Shown here one piece after another: positions 1 to 8,998 of a stretch of 64,000 bases of DNA. Each line of letters begins with the position of its first letter. The first letter of the stretch is position 1. The stretch comes from Streptomyces albidoflavus (lineage in GTDB: Bacteria > Actinomycetota > Actinomycetes > Streptomycetales > Streptomycetaceae). Below the pieces are notes generated by a model. It was not told the origin of the DNA. It made no database searches and worked only from the letters and a program-made list of their open reading frames with translations. A program made the position numbers and the translations under genes. Where the stretch lies: positions 248,001 through 312,000 of the forward strand of contig NZ_JOII01000003.1 in NCBI RefSeq assembly GCF_000719955.1, in the 5' to 3' direction.

Positions 1-761
1 CGGCCGCCGAGATCGTGCCGCGCTTCCGGCAGCTCGCCGAGGACGACGTGGTCCAGAAGTCCGGCCCGCACGACCTCGTCACCTCCGCCGACCGGCTCGC
101 CGAACTGCGGCTCACCGACGCCCTCACCGCCCTCCTCCCCGGCTCCGCCGTCGTCGGCGAGGAGGCCGTCCACGCCGACCCGGCGGTGTACGGCGCCCTG
201 GAGGGCGACGCACCCGTCTGGATCGTCGACCCGGTCGACGGCACCCGCCAGTTCGTCCACGGCGACCCGGGCTTCTGCACCCTGGTCGCCCTGGTGCGCG
301 GCGGCGAGACCCTCGCCTCCTGGACCTACGCACCCGCCCTCGGCGAGCTGGCGATCGCCGTCCTCGGGGACGGCGCGACGCTGAACGGCACCCGGCTGGC
401 CGCCGGTGCCCCCGCCGACGGGGCACTCCTGGATATCGCCACCTCCCACCCGGACTTCACCACGCCCGCGCAGAAGGAGGCCCTGCTCGGCCTGCGGGCG
501 CCGGGTGTCGCGCCGCGCCCCTGCGGCTCGGCCGGGCTGGAGTACCTGGCGGTGGCGCGCGGCACCGGCGACGCGACCGCCTTCTCCTGGGAGGCCGCCT
601 GGGACCACGCTGCCGGGCTCCTGCTGGTCACCGAGGCGGGCGGCGCCCACCTCACCCGCGACCGCGTCCCCTTCCGCTACCGGGGAGGCAACGCCCTGCC
701 CTTCACGGCCGCCCGCGACCTGGCCACGGCCGAGCGGGTGGTGAAGCTGCTGGGCGGCTGA
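1..761 (+). CDS. Inositol monophosphatase family protein (5' end outside window)
   Basis: Mg2+-dependent phosphatase of the inositol monophosphatase / bisphosphate nucleotidase fold. The open frame runs to the left edge (first full codon at base 3) and reads AAEIVPRFRQL before an internal GTG at 15. Relatives carry a helix of this kind well inside the protein, so the true start is to the left. Counting from that GTG, the metal ligands are visible: GEE at residues 48-50, DPVDGT at 72-77, and WDHAAG near 196 with the third Asp at 197. These are the three signature motifs of the family. The natural substrate (inositol phosphate, histidinol phosphate or a nucleotide bisphosphate) cannot be told from the motifs. 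It converges on the next gene with a 30-nt gap. Confidence 0.85.
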   Translation, partial: AAEIVPRFRQLAEDDVVQKSGPHDLVTSADRLAELRLTDALTALLPGSAVVGEEAVHADPAVYGALEGDAPVWIVDPVDGTRQFVHGDPGFCTLVALVRGGETLASWTYAPALGELAIAVLGDGATLNGTRLAAGAPADGALLDIATSHPDFTTPAQKEALLGLRAPGVAPRPCGSAGLEYLAVARGTGDATAFSWEAAWDHAAGLLLVTEAGGAHLTRDRVPFRYRGGNALPFTAARDLATAERVVKLLGG

Positions 762-791
762 GCGGGGCGCGGGCGCCACGGCCCCGGCGCG

Positions 792-1637
792 TCAGGCGTC
801 CACCACGGCGCGCACCTCGCGGACCAGCCCGGCCGCCGCCTCGACCGCCCCGGCGTCCAGCGCGGTCAGACAGGCGGTGACCCGCTCCGCGAACCGCTCC
901 GGCGTCCCCGGCAGCGCCGCCGTGGCCGCCAGGGCGCCCTTCTCGTTCAGCAGCCACCGCCGGTGATGGGCGTGGAGCGACTGCGTCAGCACGCCGAACG
1001 CCCGTGCCAGGCAGAGTGACACGTGCAGGCTGTCCCCGCCCGGCGCCGACTTCGCGGCCGACGCCACCGAGAACTCCGCCTCCCAGGCCGCCTCAGCCAG
1101 CGCCCGGCGCAGCGGCTCCGGATAGCCCGGCTCCTCGCACACCTGGTGCCGCAGCGCGGCCAGCTCGCCCGCCGGGTCGGCGAGAATCCGCCCGTACGCC
1201 ACCTCACCGGCGTAGACCGGCGACCAGAAGCCCAGCGGGTGCCCGGCCTGCACCCCCACCTCGTACCGGCCCTCGCGGCAGTCCTGCCACACCCGCTCGA
1301 CCCGGTCCAGGTCGCGCAGGATCCAGTCGACCGGTACGCCGTCCACCCGCAACCAGGCCCCGCCGTTGACCCAGGGGCCCCAGCCGCCGGGCCCGGCCAC
1401 CTCCACCGGCGAGCCCTGCGCCGCGCAGGCCAGGGCGGCCAGGCGGCCGAGGTCGGGCGTGCCCCGGTAGTAGACGCCGAGGTCCCAGTCGGAGTCCGGG
1501 CGGTGGGTGCCGCGTGCCCGGCTCCCGCCGAGGACCACGGCCCGGACACCGGGCACGGCGGCCAGCTCCCGTGCCATCCGCGTGACCGGCTCCCACACCA
1601 CGGGCGCGTCCGCGCCGCCCTCCGCCGTCCCCGTCAT
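792..1637 (-). CDS. Nucleotidyltransferase-fold protein
   Basis: 281 residues. The N-terminus holds a pol-beta-type nucleotidyltransferase core: GGS at 37-39 followed by Asp50-Trp-Asp52, the GSx(n)DxD pattern that binds the metal and NTP. It resembles actinobacterial proteins annotated as nucleotidyltransferase domain proteins (kanamycin nucleotidyltransferase-like superfamily). Substrate unknown. The remaining 200 residues are mostly helical with no motif I recognise. I chose the ATG at 1637 because GGAAGGG lies just upstream; an in-frame start 25 codons earlier would add a low-complexity Gly/Pro/Ala leader. It is divergent from the FAD oxidoreductase across about 150 bp that must hold both promoters. 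Confidence 0.8.
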   Translation of the reverse strand: MTGTAEGGADAPVVWEPVTRMARELAAVPGVRAVVLGGSRARGTHRPDSDWDLGVYYRGTPDLGRLAALACAAQGSPVEVAGPGGWGPWVNGGAWLRVDGVPVDWILRDLDRVERVWQDCREGRYEVGVQAGHPLGFWSPVYAGEVAYGRILADPAGELAALRHQVCEEPGYPEPLRRALAEAAWEAEFSVASAAKSAPGGDSLHVSLCLARAFGVLTQSLHAHHRRWLLNEKGALAATAALPGTPERFAERVTACLTALDAGAVEAAAGLVREVRAVVDA

Positions 1638-1786
1638 CGCGCCCTTCCGGCCGGGCGGCCCCGGCCCGGAGGCCGACGCCGCAGCTGAGACCGGGTTCCG
1701 GCCCCACGGCACCGTACCGGCGGCCCCGCGCGGGGCGCACCCGCATATCCTGGGCGTCCCGGCCCGGCCGACCTAGGAGTCCGCGC

Positions 1787-3208
1787 ATGCCCACGCTGCT
1801 CGATGCCGTCGTCGTGGGCTCCGGGCCCAACGGACTGACCGCCGCCGTCGAGCTGGCCCGGCGCGGCATGGACGTCGCCGTCTTCGAGGCCAGGGACGGC
1901 ATCGGCGGGGGAGCGCGCACCGAGGAGCTGACCCTCCCGGGCTTCCGCCACGACCCGTGCTCCGCCGCCCACCCCCTCGGCGCCACCTCCCCGGCCTTCG
2001 CCGCCCTGCCCCTGGAGCGGTACGGACTGCGCTGGCTCCACGGCGAACTGCCCATGGCCCACCCCTTCCTGGACGGCGGCCCGGCCGCCGTGCTGGCCCG
2101 CTCCGTCGGCGAGAGCGCCGCCTCCTTCGGCCCGCGCGACGCCGGTACGTACCGCAGGCTGATCGGCCCCCTGCTGCCGCGCTGGGAGGCCCTCTTCCGG
2201 GACTTCATGGCGCTGCCCTCCACCGCCCTGCCCCGCGACCCGCTCACCCTCGCCCGCTTCGGCCTGGCGGGCCTGCCCCCGGCCTCGCTGCTGCTCCGCC
2301 GCTTCCGGGACGAGCGCGCCCGCACCCTGCTCGCCGGGCTGGTCGGCCACATCATGGCCCCGCTCGGCGGCGTCGCCACCGGGGCCGTCGCCCTGGTCTT
2401 CGCCCTCGCCGCGCACGCCCGGGGCTGGCCGGTCGCCCAGGGCGGCTCGCAGGCGATCTCCGACGCCCTCGCCGGGCTCCTCACCGACCACGGCGGCACC
2501 CTCCACACCGGGTACGAGGTCAAGCGCCTGGACGACCTCCCGCCGGCCCGCGCCTACGTCTTCGACACCTCACCCACCGCGCTGGCCCGCATCGCCGGTC
2601 TCGGCGGGTACTACGACGGCTACCGCTACGGCGCCGGCGTCTTCAAGCTCGACTACGCGCTCGACGGCCCCGTCCCCTGGACCTCTCCGGACGCCCGCCG
2701 CGCCACCACCGTCCACCTCGGCGCGAGCGCCGGCGAGATCGGCGCGGCCCTGCGCGCCGTCTCCCGCGAGGACCGGCCGCCGTCCCCGCCGTTCCTCATC
2801 ACCGTCCAGCCGAGCGTCGCCGACGCCACCCGCGCCCCCGAGGGCAAGCAGGTCTTCTGGGTCTACGGCCACGTCCCCAACGGCTGGAGAGGCGACCTCA
2901 CCGACGCGATCGAACGCCGCCTGGAGGAGTACGCCCCGGGCTTCCGCGACCGCGTCCTCGCCCGCGCCACCGCCGGCCCGCCCGAACTGGCCGCCCGCAA
3001 CGCCAACTACGTGGGCGGGGACATCGCCTGCGGCGCCGCCTCCGGCCTCCAGCTCCTCCTGCGCCCCAGACTCACCCTCTCCCCGCACACCACCCCGCAC
3101 CCGGCCGTCTTCCTCTGCTCCTCGGCCACCCCACCGGGCCCCGGCGTCCACGGCATGTCCGGCCACAACGCCGCCAAGGCCGTCTGGCGCCACCTGCGGC
3201 GCCGCTGA
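1787..3208 (+). CDS. NAD(P)/FAD-dependent oxidoreductase, phytoene-desaturase-like
   Basis: 473-residue flavoprotein of the phytoene dehydrogenase-related family. The dinucleotide-binding motif GSGPNG is at 11-16, with the acidic FAD-ribose residue Glu34 and a GGGART segment at 40-44. The C-terminal [15 protein letters not shown] segment matches the conserved FAD-binding tail of CrtI-like enzymes. Carotenoid function is not implied: no phytoene synthase or other crt gene is nearby, and Streptomyces encode several such paralogues of unknown substrate. The start has AGGAG 8 nt upstream. The macro-domain gene follows after 23 nt on the same strand, so the two may be co-transcribed. Confidence 0.85.
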   Translation: MPTLLDAVVVGSGPNGLTAAVELARRGMDVAVFEARDGIGGGARTEELTLPGFRHDPCSAAHPLGATSPAFAALPLERYGLRWLHGELPMAHPFLDGGPAAVLARSVGESAASFGPRDAGTYRRLIGPLLPRWEALFRDFMALPSTALPRDPLTLARFGLAGLPPASLLLRRFRDERARTLLAGLVGHIMAPLGGVATGAVALVFALAAHARGWPVAQGGSQAISDALAGLLTDHGGTLHTGYEVKRLDDLPPARAYVFDTSPTALARIAGLGGYYDGYRYGAGVFKLDYALDGPVPWTSPDARRATTVHLGASAGEIGAALRAVSREDRPPSPPFLITVQPSVADATRAPEGKQVFWVYGHVPNGWRGDLTDAIERRLEEYAPGFRDRVLARATAGPPELAARNANYVGGDIACGAASGLQLLLRPRLTLSPHTTPHPAVFLCSSATPPGPGVHGMSGHNAAKAVWRHLRRR

Positions 3209-3231
3209 ACTCCCGCGCTTAGGCTCGCCCC

Positions 3232-3741
3232 ATGACGGAGCTGACGCTGGTCAAGGGCAGCATCACCGAGCAGGACGTGGACGCGGTGGTCAACGCCGCC
3301 AACTCCTCGCTCCTCGGTGGCGGCGGGGTCGACGGCGCCATCCACCGGCAGGGCGGCCCCGAGATCCTCGCCGCCTGCCGTGACCTGCGCGCCTCCCACT
3401 ACGGCAAGGGTTTGCCGACCGGCGAGGCCGTCGCCACCACGGCGGGACGGCTGCCCGCCCGGTGGGTCATCCACACGGTGGGCCCGGTCTGGAGCGTCTC
3501 CGAGGACCGCTCGCGGCTCCTGGCCTCCTGCCACCGCGAAGCCCTGCGCGTAGCCGGTGAACTGGGAGCGCGCACGGTCGCGTTCCCCGCCATCTCCACC
3601 GGCGTGTACCGGTGGCCGCTGGAGGACGCGGCCCGCATCGCCACCGAGACGGTACGGGCCACCCCGACCTCCGTGGAGGAGGTGCGGTTCGTCCTCTTCG
3701 ACGACCGGGCGTACGAGGTGTTCGCCGCGCGCATCGGCTGA
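3232..3741 (+). CDS. Macro-domain O-acetyl-ADP-ribose deacetylase
   Basis: 169 residues, the length of a free-standing macro domain. It matches the YmdB/MacroD type: VVNAAN (Asn24 corresponding to the YmdB catalytic-site Asn) and GGGGVDGAIH at 29-38 with Asp34 in the catalytic Asp position. Known members remove ADP-ribose esters from proteins or hydrolyse O-acetyl-ADP-ribose, the by-product of sirtuins. A SIR2-type deacylase lies 11 kb away (14598-15347) but is not linked in an operon. It probably shares a transcript with the upstream FAD oxidoreductase (23-nt gap). Confidence 0.92.
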   Translation: MTELTLVKGSITEQDVDAVVNAANSSLLGGGGVDGAIHRQGGPEILAACRDLRASHYGKGLPTGEAVATTAGRLPARWVIHTVGPVWSVSEDRSRLLASCHREALRVAGELGARTVAFPAISTGVYRWPLEDAARIATETVRATPTSVEEVRFVLFDDRAYEVFAARIG

Positions 3742-4092
3742 CCGCCGGTGCCGCCGCGCCCGGCCCGGTTCGCCCCGAGGGGTGACACCGGGGCAGCGGG
3801 CGGGTCACCCGCCTGTGCGAACCCGCCCGCGCGTCTCCTTCCGCCGGGCCGGGCACCGGGCTCCGGCTGCCGTAACGATTCCCTTCAAGCGGGACCGGTC
3901 TCGTGGTGCCGGCGGCGGGTGCCGGGGGCGCCCGAGCGGCCGTTCGCGCGCTCCCGCACCTCGTACGGGACCCCGGTTCACGGCCTGCACGCTGGGCGGA
4001 CGGCCCACGCCGGGGCGACCGGGGGGCTCCCCGGGCCGCCACCGGCCGGCGCCGCGACGTGATTGCCGAAGAACCGCCATCCAAGGAGACCG
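3742..4092. other. Intergenic region, no gene seen
   Basis: 351 bp between the macro-domain gene and the secreted ricin-fold gene. No frame here has a convincing start, ribosome site and codon bias together. It should contain the promoter of the downstream secreted protein; a relatively A/T-rich stretch (taacgattcccttcaa, near 3872-3887) is the likeliest core, but I cannot assign -35 and -10 boxes with confidence. Confidence 0.5.
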
Positions 4093-4653
4093 ATGTCCAC
4101 GTTCAGCCCGCACCGTGCCCTCACCGCGACGGCAGCCGCGGTGGCCCTGCTCGCCACCTTCGGCGCGGGAAGCGCCTCGGCCGCCGACCGCACCGGCCAG
4201 GACCTGATCAACCGGACCGACGGGAGCCGCCTCGCGCTCTACGGCGACTCGACGGCGGAGGGCGCCACCGCGGTCTCCCTCCGCGACCCGGGGTGGAAGC
4301 ACAAGACCGAGGTGTGGGACGAGGTCGGCGGCCGGTGGGAGAACGGCCGCTACACGCTGACCTTCAAGAACCAGGCCGCCGACAAGTGCCTCCAGCCGGC
4401 CGACGCCAAGCCCGCCCGCGGCACCACGATCGTCGTACGGAGCTGCGACGGCTCCGACCTGCAGCGCTGGGTCCTGCGCCCGGAGGGGGACAACAACTCC
4501 CGCTGGTGGATCTGGCAGCCCAAGGTCGACACCGGTCTCGCCATGACCCTCAACCGCTACAACGACGGCAGCTGGAACTCCCTGTACCTGGACACCTCGT
4601 ACCCGAGCGCCGACCGCCTCTGGCACCTGGCGGACGACAACACCAGCTGGTGA
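4093..4653 (+). CDS. Secreted ricin-type beta-trefoil lectin-like protein
   Basis: 186 residues. Residues 1-30 are a Sec signal peptide (Arg-containing n-region, hydrophobic AAAVALLATFGAG core, cleavage after SASA near 30). The mature part carries a ricin-B-like repeat: KCLQP at 98-102, QRW at 124-126 and a later DRLWHLADD block, with Cys99 and Cys118 placed to form a disulfide. Ricin folds bind sugars, but no catalytic domain is attached, so a binding or surface role is the most that can be inferred. The ATG at 4093 has AAGGAG 5 nt upstream. The gene stands alone and is followed by a strong hairpin terminator. Confidence 0.8.
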   Translation: MSTFSPHRALTATAAAVALLATFGAGSASAADRTGQDLINRTDGSRLALYGDSTAEGATAVSLRDPGWKHKTEVWDEVGGRWENGRYTLTFKNQAADKCLQPADAKPARGTTIVVRSCDGSDLQRWVLRPEGDNNSRWWIWQPKVDTGLAMTLNRYNDGSWNSLYLDTSYPSADRLWHLADDNTSW

Positions 4654-4710
4654 CCGAGAACGCGCCTCCCTCGCGAAGGGGCTGAGCCCAGGCGCGAGCC
4701 GCCAGTCCAC

Positions 4711-4742
4711 CGACGTCCCCGGCCGGGTGGCCGGGGACGTCG
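4711..4742 (+). terminator. Hairpin terminator after the ricin-fold gene
   Basis: A perfect 14-bp stem (4711-4724 pairing with 4729-4742) with a GGGT loop, 58 nt after the stop codon. There is no U tract, as is usual for Streptomyces terminators. Confidence 0.75.
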
Positions 4743-4893
4743 TGCTGCCCGCACCGCACCGCACTTCCGCGCCGTGCGGCCGGACGCGCCGTCAACCGGC
4801 AGCTCAGGGAGGTTCTTTGGAGCAAGGTCCAAGATTTACGCCGATGTGACGCAGGGGTCTTCTACGAGGCCGACCACTCCGCCATAGTGCCGA

Positions 4894-4915
4894 ATGCGGA
4901 AATCCGCTTCCGCAT
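4894..4915 (+). promoter_or_regulatory. Inverted repeat upstream of the symporter gene
   Basis: ATGCGGAA and TTCCGCAT form a perfect 8-bp inverted repeat around ATCCGC, ending 28 nt before the GTG start of the symporter. It may be a repressor operator or a hairpin in the 5' untranslated region. No regulator gene is adjacent, so the partner is unknown. Confidence 0.35.
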
Positions 4916-4943
4916 CTCAGAAGTCACAAGGGAGGGAGTGCCT

Positions 4944-6359
4944 GTGTCGTCGTCCGTACCGTCCCTGCCGCGACGCGCCGCACGCATGCTGCGAACCTCA
5001 CTGTTCGCCCAGGTCGCCGTCGCCCTGATCGCCGGTGTCCTCGTCGGAAGGCTCTGGCCCGAGGTGGGCACCGCCAGTCAGCCGCTCGGCGACGGCTTCG
5101 TCCGGCTGATCAAGGCGATGATCGGGCCGCTGGTGTTCTGCGTGGTGGTCGCCGGCATCACCAAGGCCGGGGACCTCAAGTCCTTCGGCCGCATGGGGCT
5201 CAAGGCCCTCATCTGGTTCGAGGTGGCCACCACCGTCGCCCTCGTCGTCGGCCTGCTCGCCGGAAACCTGACCGGACCCGGGCAAGGCATGAACGTCGAC
5301 CCCGCGTCCCTGGACGCCTCGGCCGTCGACGAGCGGACGGGCGGCGGTGAACTCCCCTCCACCAGCGAGTTCCTGCTGCACTCGCTGCCCGACAGCGCGG
5401 TCGGGGCCTTCGCCGAGAACGCCCTGCTCCAGGTGCTCGTCCTCGCCTGTCTGACCGGTGCGGCCCTGCTCCACCTCGGCCACACCAAGGTGCCCGCGAT
5501 CCTGCCCGCCATCGCCCAGGCGCAGGAGGTCGTCTTCACGATCGTCGGCTTCATCATGCGCCTCGCCCCGCTGGCCGTCTTCGGCGCCACCGCCCACCTG
5601 GTGGGGGAGTACGGCATCGGCGCGCTCTCCACGTACGGCAAGCTCATCGCCGTCTGTTACGCGGTCGCCCTCCTCTTCCTCGTCCTGCTCGGCCTCGCCC
5701 TCAAGGCGCTCACCGGGCTGAGCCTGTGGAAGTTCGTCCGCTACACGCGTGAGGAGATGCTGCTGGCGCTCGGCACGGCGTCGAGCGAGGCGGTCATGCC
5801 GCGCATGATGCAGAAGCTCCGGCACGCCGGCTGCCGCGACGACGCGGTGGGGCTCGTGCTGCCCACCGGCTACTCCTTCAACCTCGACGGCGCCTCCATC
5901 TACCTCTCCATCGGCACGCTCTTCGTCGCCCAGGCCGTCGGCGTCGACCTCACCCTCGGCCAGCAGGTCACCGTGGTCCTCATCCTCATGCTGACCAGCA
6001 AGGGCATGGCAGGTGTCCCCGGTTCGGCGTTCCTCGCGCTCTCCGCCACCGCCGCCGCTCTCGGGGTGATCCCGGCCGGAGCCGTCGCCCTGCTGCTCGG
6101 CGTCGACCGCATCATGGACGCGATGCGGGTCGCCACCAACCTGCTCGGCAACTGTGTGGCCGTCTTCGTCGTCTCCCGCTGGGAGGGCGCCCTCGACCGG
6201 TCCCGGGCCCGCCAGGTCCTCGCGGGCGAGCTGCCGTTCGTGCCCGAGCAGGACGGGCCGGACCCGGAGCGGGCCGGGGAGCGGGCGGAGCGCGTACCGG
6301 AGCGGGCCGGACCCGCCGCGCCCAGGGCCACGCCGGAGCCGACGGACCCCGTCGGCTGA
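4944..6359 (+). CDS. Dicarboxylate/amino acid:cation symporter (DctA/GltP family)
   Basis: 471-residue membrane transporter of the DAACS/SDF family, which brings in C4-dicarboxylates or Glu/Asp with H+ or Na+. Hallmarks are the first helical hairpin loop with TASSEAVMP (278-286) and the LPTGYSFNLDG substrate/cation motif (306-316), among eight or so hydrophobic segments. The C-terminal 45 residues are a charged Pro/Glu/Arg-rich tail not typical of the family. Start: GTG 4944 has GGGAGG 8 nt upstream; a GTG at 4938 overlaps that purine tract and is less likely. C4-dicarboxylate versus amino-acid specificity cannot be decided from these motifs. It converges on the TrpA-like gene with a 28-nt gap. 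Confidence 0.9.
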   Translation: MSSSVPSLPRRAARMLRTSLFAQVAVALIAGVLVGRLWPEVGTASQPLGDGFVRLIKAMIGPLVFCVVVAGITKAGDLKSFGRMGLKALIWFEVATTVALVVGLLAGNLTGPGQGMNVDPASLDASAVDERTGGGELPSTSEFLLHSLPDSAVGAFAENALLQVLVLACLTGAALLHLGHTKVPAILPAIAQAQEVVFTIVGFIMRLAPLAVFGATAHLVGEYGIGALSTYGKLIAVCYAVALLFLVLLGLALKALTGLSLWKFVRYTREEMLLALGTASSEAVMPRMMQKLRHAGCRDDAVGLVLPTGYSFNLDGASIYLSIGTLFVAQAVGVDLTLGQQVTVVLILMLTSKGMAGVPGSAFLALSATAAALGVIPAGAVALLLGVDRIMDAMRVATNLLGNCVAVFVVSRWEGALDRSRARQVLAGELPFVPEQDGPDPERAGERAERVPERAGPAAPRATPEPTDPVG

Positions 6360-6387
6360 CGCCCGACCCGGCCCCGCTCCCGCCCGC

Positions 6388-7206
6388 TCACACCGGCAGC
6401 ACCGGCAGCACCGGCTGCTCCTCCACGCACACCGCCCGCGCGAACTCCTCGACCAGCGCCGGAGCCTCGCCCGGATCGGCGGCCAGCGCCCGCAGTACGG
6501 GGCTCCCGACGACGATCCCGTCGACCATGGGGGAGACCGCCGCCGCCAGGGCGGGGGTGGAGATGCCGACGCCCGCCACCACCGGGAGCGGGGTCACCGA
6601 GCGCAGCCGCCGTACGGACGCCTCCAGGCCGTCCAGGTCGAGGGGGCCCCGGTAGCCGGTGGGGGCGGTGCTGGCGGGGGCGTAGAGCCAGCCGGAGGCG
6701 AGGCGGGCGAGGTCGTCCAGGTCGGTGTCGGGCAGGCCGGGGGCGGCGAAGCGCGGGGCGGTGATCCCGGCCCGTGCGGCGGTCTCGTGCCAGGCGGCGG
6801 CGTCCGCGTCCGGCAGGTCCACGATCATGGCCCCGGACGCGCCCGCCTCGGCCAGCGCCAGCGCCGTCCGCTCCGGCCCGTACCGCCGCACCGGCTCCCA
6901 GTAGCTCATCACCACCACGCCGGCGCGGGCGGCCGCGTGCTCCACGGTCCGCAGGAGGTCCGCCATGGTGGCGCCCTCCTGGAGGGCCTGGCGGTAGACG
7001 GCCCGGATGAGGGGGCCGTCGTAGACCGCTTCCGCGTGCGGGATGCCGATCTCGAAGAAACCCTCCTGCCCGGGGAGCGCGGGGGCCAGCGCCTCGATGT
7101 ACTGGTGGACTCCGGGCAGGCCGGAGGGAAGGAAGACACCGAGCGTGGTCCGGCGGGACTCCGAGGGCGGGGCGCTGGGGAGGTCGGTGGCGGAAGAGTG
7201 AGACAT
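6388..7206 (-). CDS. Stand-alone tryptophan synthase alpha-like protein
   Basis: 272 residues, the size of TrpA, with a TIM-barrel pattern that follows TrpA block by block: FEIGIPHAEAVYDGP (51-65), MIVDLPDAD (127-135), WLYAPAST (173-180), AGVGIS (211-216) and GIVVGSP (230-236). The two catalytic acids of TrpA are kept: Glu52 and Asp63 (E49 and D60 in the E. coli enzyme). The normally strict PFSDPLADGP loop between them reads PHAEAVYDGP. There is no trpB or trpC nearby, so it is not the trp-operon copy. Known relatives acting without TrpB split indole-3-glycerol phosphate to free indole (plant BX1/IGL); that activity is possible here but is inference. It is divergent from the Ada-AlkA gene across 284 bp. 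Confidence 0.75.
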   Translation of the reverse strand: MSHSSATDLPSAPPSESRRTTLGVFLPSGLPGVHQYIEALAPALPGQEGFFEIGIPHAEAVYDGPLIRAVYRQALQEGATMADLLRTVEHAAARAGVVVMSYWEPVRRYGPERTALALAEAGASGAMIVDLPDADAAAWHETAARAGITAPRFAAPGLPDTDLDDLARLASGWLYAPASTAPTGYRGPLDLDGLEASVRRLRSVTPLPVVAGVGISTPALAAAVSPMVDGIVVGSPVLRALAADPGEAPALVEEFARAVCVEEQPVLPVLPV

Positions 7207-7490
7207 GCGTGGTCTTTCGGCGAAAACGAAACGATGCGGGCAGCGCTTCAACGATCGTGCCTGGCTGCCGATGCGGGGCGGCTCGTCCGGGTGGCGGAGC
7301 CGGACCCTCCGCCGGGCCGCCCGCAAGGCCCCGGAACACCGCTTCACCTGGGGTGCGGCACCCTTGCGGGGCCGTCGGGGGACAGCGGAATTCCCTGCCG
7401 CGGGTCCGGGCCGGGCCCGCCCGCCGCCGCCCACACCCTGATGTCGGATTCTCGCCAGCGTCGACGCCGGACAGCGGCGATGCTGGAGTC

Positions 7491-8969
7491 ATGTACACCG
7501 ACACCGAGCGCTGCGTACGGGCCGTGCAGTCGAAGGACGCCCGGTTCGACGGCTGGTTCTTCACCGCCGTGCTGACCACCGGGATCTACTGCCGTCCCAG
7601 CTGCCCGGCCGTGCCGCCCAAGCCGGCCAACATGGTGTTCCACCCCAGTGCCGCCGCCTGCCAGCAGGCCGGCTTCCGGGCCTGCAAGCGCTGCCGCCCG
7701 GACACCAGCCCCGGCTCACCGGAGTGGAACCAGCGCGCCGACGCCGTCGCCCGCGCCATGCGGCTCATCGCCGACGGCACCGTCGACCGCGAGGGCGTCC
7801 CCGGCCTCGCCGCCCGGCTCGGCTACAGCACCCGCCAGATCGAGCGCCAGCTCCTCGCGGAACTCGGCGCCGGACCGCTCGCGCTGGCCCGCGCCCAGCG
7901 GGCCCAGACCGCCCGCCTGCTCATCGAGACCACCACCCTGCCGATGGCCGACATCGCCTTCGCCGCGGGCTTCTCCTCGGTCCGCACCTTCAACGACACC
8001 GTCCGCGAGGTGTACGCGCTCTCCCCGACCGAACTCCGGGCCCGCAGCCGTGCCCGGCCCGGCACGGCCGGCGACCCCGCGCCCGGAGCCGTCTCGCTGC
8101 GGCTGCCGCTGCGCACCCCCTTCACCCCGGACAACGTCTTCGGGCACCTCGCCGCCACCGCCGTCCCCGGCGTCGAGGAGTGGCGCGACGGCGCCTACCG
8201 GCGCACCCTCGACCTGCCGCACGGCCCGGGCATCGCCACCCTCACCCCGGCCCCCGACCACATCGGCTGCCGGCTGGCCCTCACCGACCTGCGCGACCTC
8301 ACCCTCGCCATCAGCCGCTGCCGCCGCCTGCTCGACCTCGACGCCGACCCGGTCGCCGTGGACGAGCGGCTCGCCGCCGACCCCGTCCTCGCGCCGCTCG
8401 TCGCCAAGGCGCCGGGCCGGCGCGTGCCGCGTACCGTCGACGCCGCCGAGTTCGCCGTCCGGGCCGTCCTCGGCCAGCAGGTCTCCACCGCCGCCGCCCG
8501 CACCCACGCGGCCCGCCTCGCCGCCGCGTACGGCACGCCCGTCGAGGACCCGGCCGGCGGCCTCACCCACCTCTTCCCGCGCCCCGGCCAGCTCGCCGGG
8601 CTCGACCCGGAGCAGCTCGCCATGCCGCGCAGCCGCCGCACCACCCTGACCACGCTGGTCGCCGCCCTCGCCGACGGCTCGATCGGCCTGGGGCCGGAGG
8701 AGGACTGGGACGAGGCGCGCGCCCGGCTGCTGGCCCTGCCGGGCTTCGGCCCGTGGACCGTCGAGATCATCGCGATGCGGGCCCTCGGCGACCCCGATGC
8801 CTTCCCCGCCACCGACCTCGGGGTGCGCCGCGCCGCCGAACGCCTCGGCCTGCCCGGTGCCCCCGGCGGCCTCACCGCCCGCGCCGCCGACTGGCGCCCC
8901 TGGCGGGCGTACGCCGTGCAGTACCTGTGGGCCACCGACGACCACCCCGTCAACCTCCTGCCCGCCTGA
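7491..8969 (+). CDS. Ada-type methylphosphotriester sensor / AraC HTH / AlkA glycosylase fusion
   Basis: 492 residues with three parts. Residues 1-75 are an Ada zinc domain with Cys34, Cys38, Cys65 and Cys68 (GIYCRPSCPA, CKRCRPD); one Cys takes a methyl group from DNA methylphosphotriesters. Residues 83-185 are an AraC-type helix-turn-helix. Residues 200-492 are an AlkA-type 3-methyladenine DNA glycosylase with a helix-hairpin-helix LPGFGPWT (416-423) and the catalytic Asp442 in FPATDLG. One protein therefore senses alkylation, binds DNA as a regulator, and excises alkylated bases. The ATG at 7491 is chosen because upstream in-frame sequence is low complexity. ogt follows after 29 nt, forming a compact adaptive-response operon. 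Confidence 0.93.
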   Translation: MYTDTERCVRAVQSKDARFDGWFFTAVLTTGIYCRPSCPAVPPKPANMVFHPSAAACQQAGFRACKRCRPDTSPGSPEWNQRADAVARAMRLIADGTVDREGVPGLAARLGYSTRQIERQLLAELGAGPLALARAQRAQTARLLIETTTLPMADIAFAAGFSSVRTFNDTVREVYALSPTELRARSRARPGTAGDPAPGAVSLRLPLRTPFTPDNVFGHLAATAVPGVEEWRDGAYRRTLDLPHGPGIATLTPAPDHIGCRLALTDLRDLTLAISRCRRLLDLDADPVAVDERLAADPVLAPLVAKAPGRRVPRTVDAAEFAVRAVLGQQVSTAAARTHAARLAAAYGTPVEDPAGGLTHLFPRPGQLAGLDPEQLAMPRSRRTTLTTLVAALADGSIGLGPEEDWDEARARLLALPGFGPWTVEIIAMRALGDPDAFPATDLGVRRAAERLGLPGAPGGLTARAADWRPWRAYAVQYLWATDDHPVNLLPA

Positions 8970-8998
8970 CCGCCACCAGCCCCCACCGGAGCACCGCC

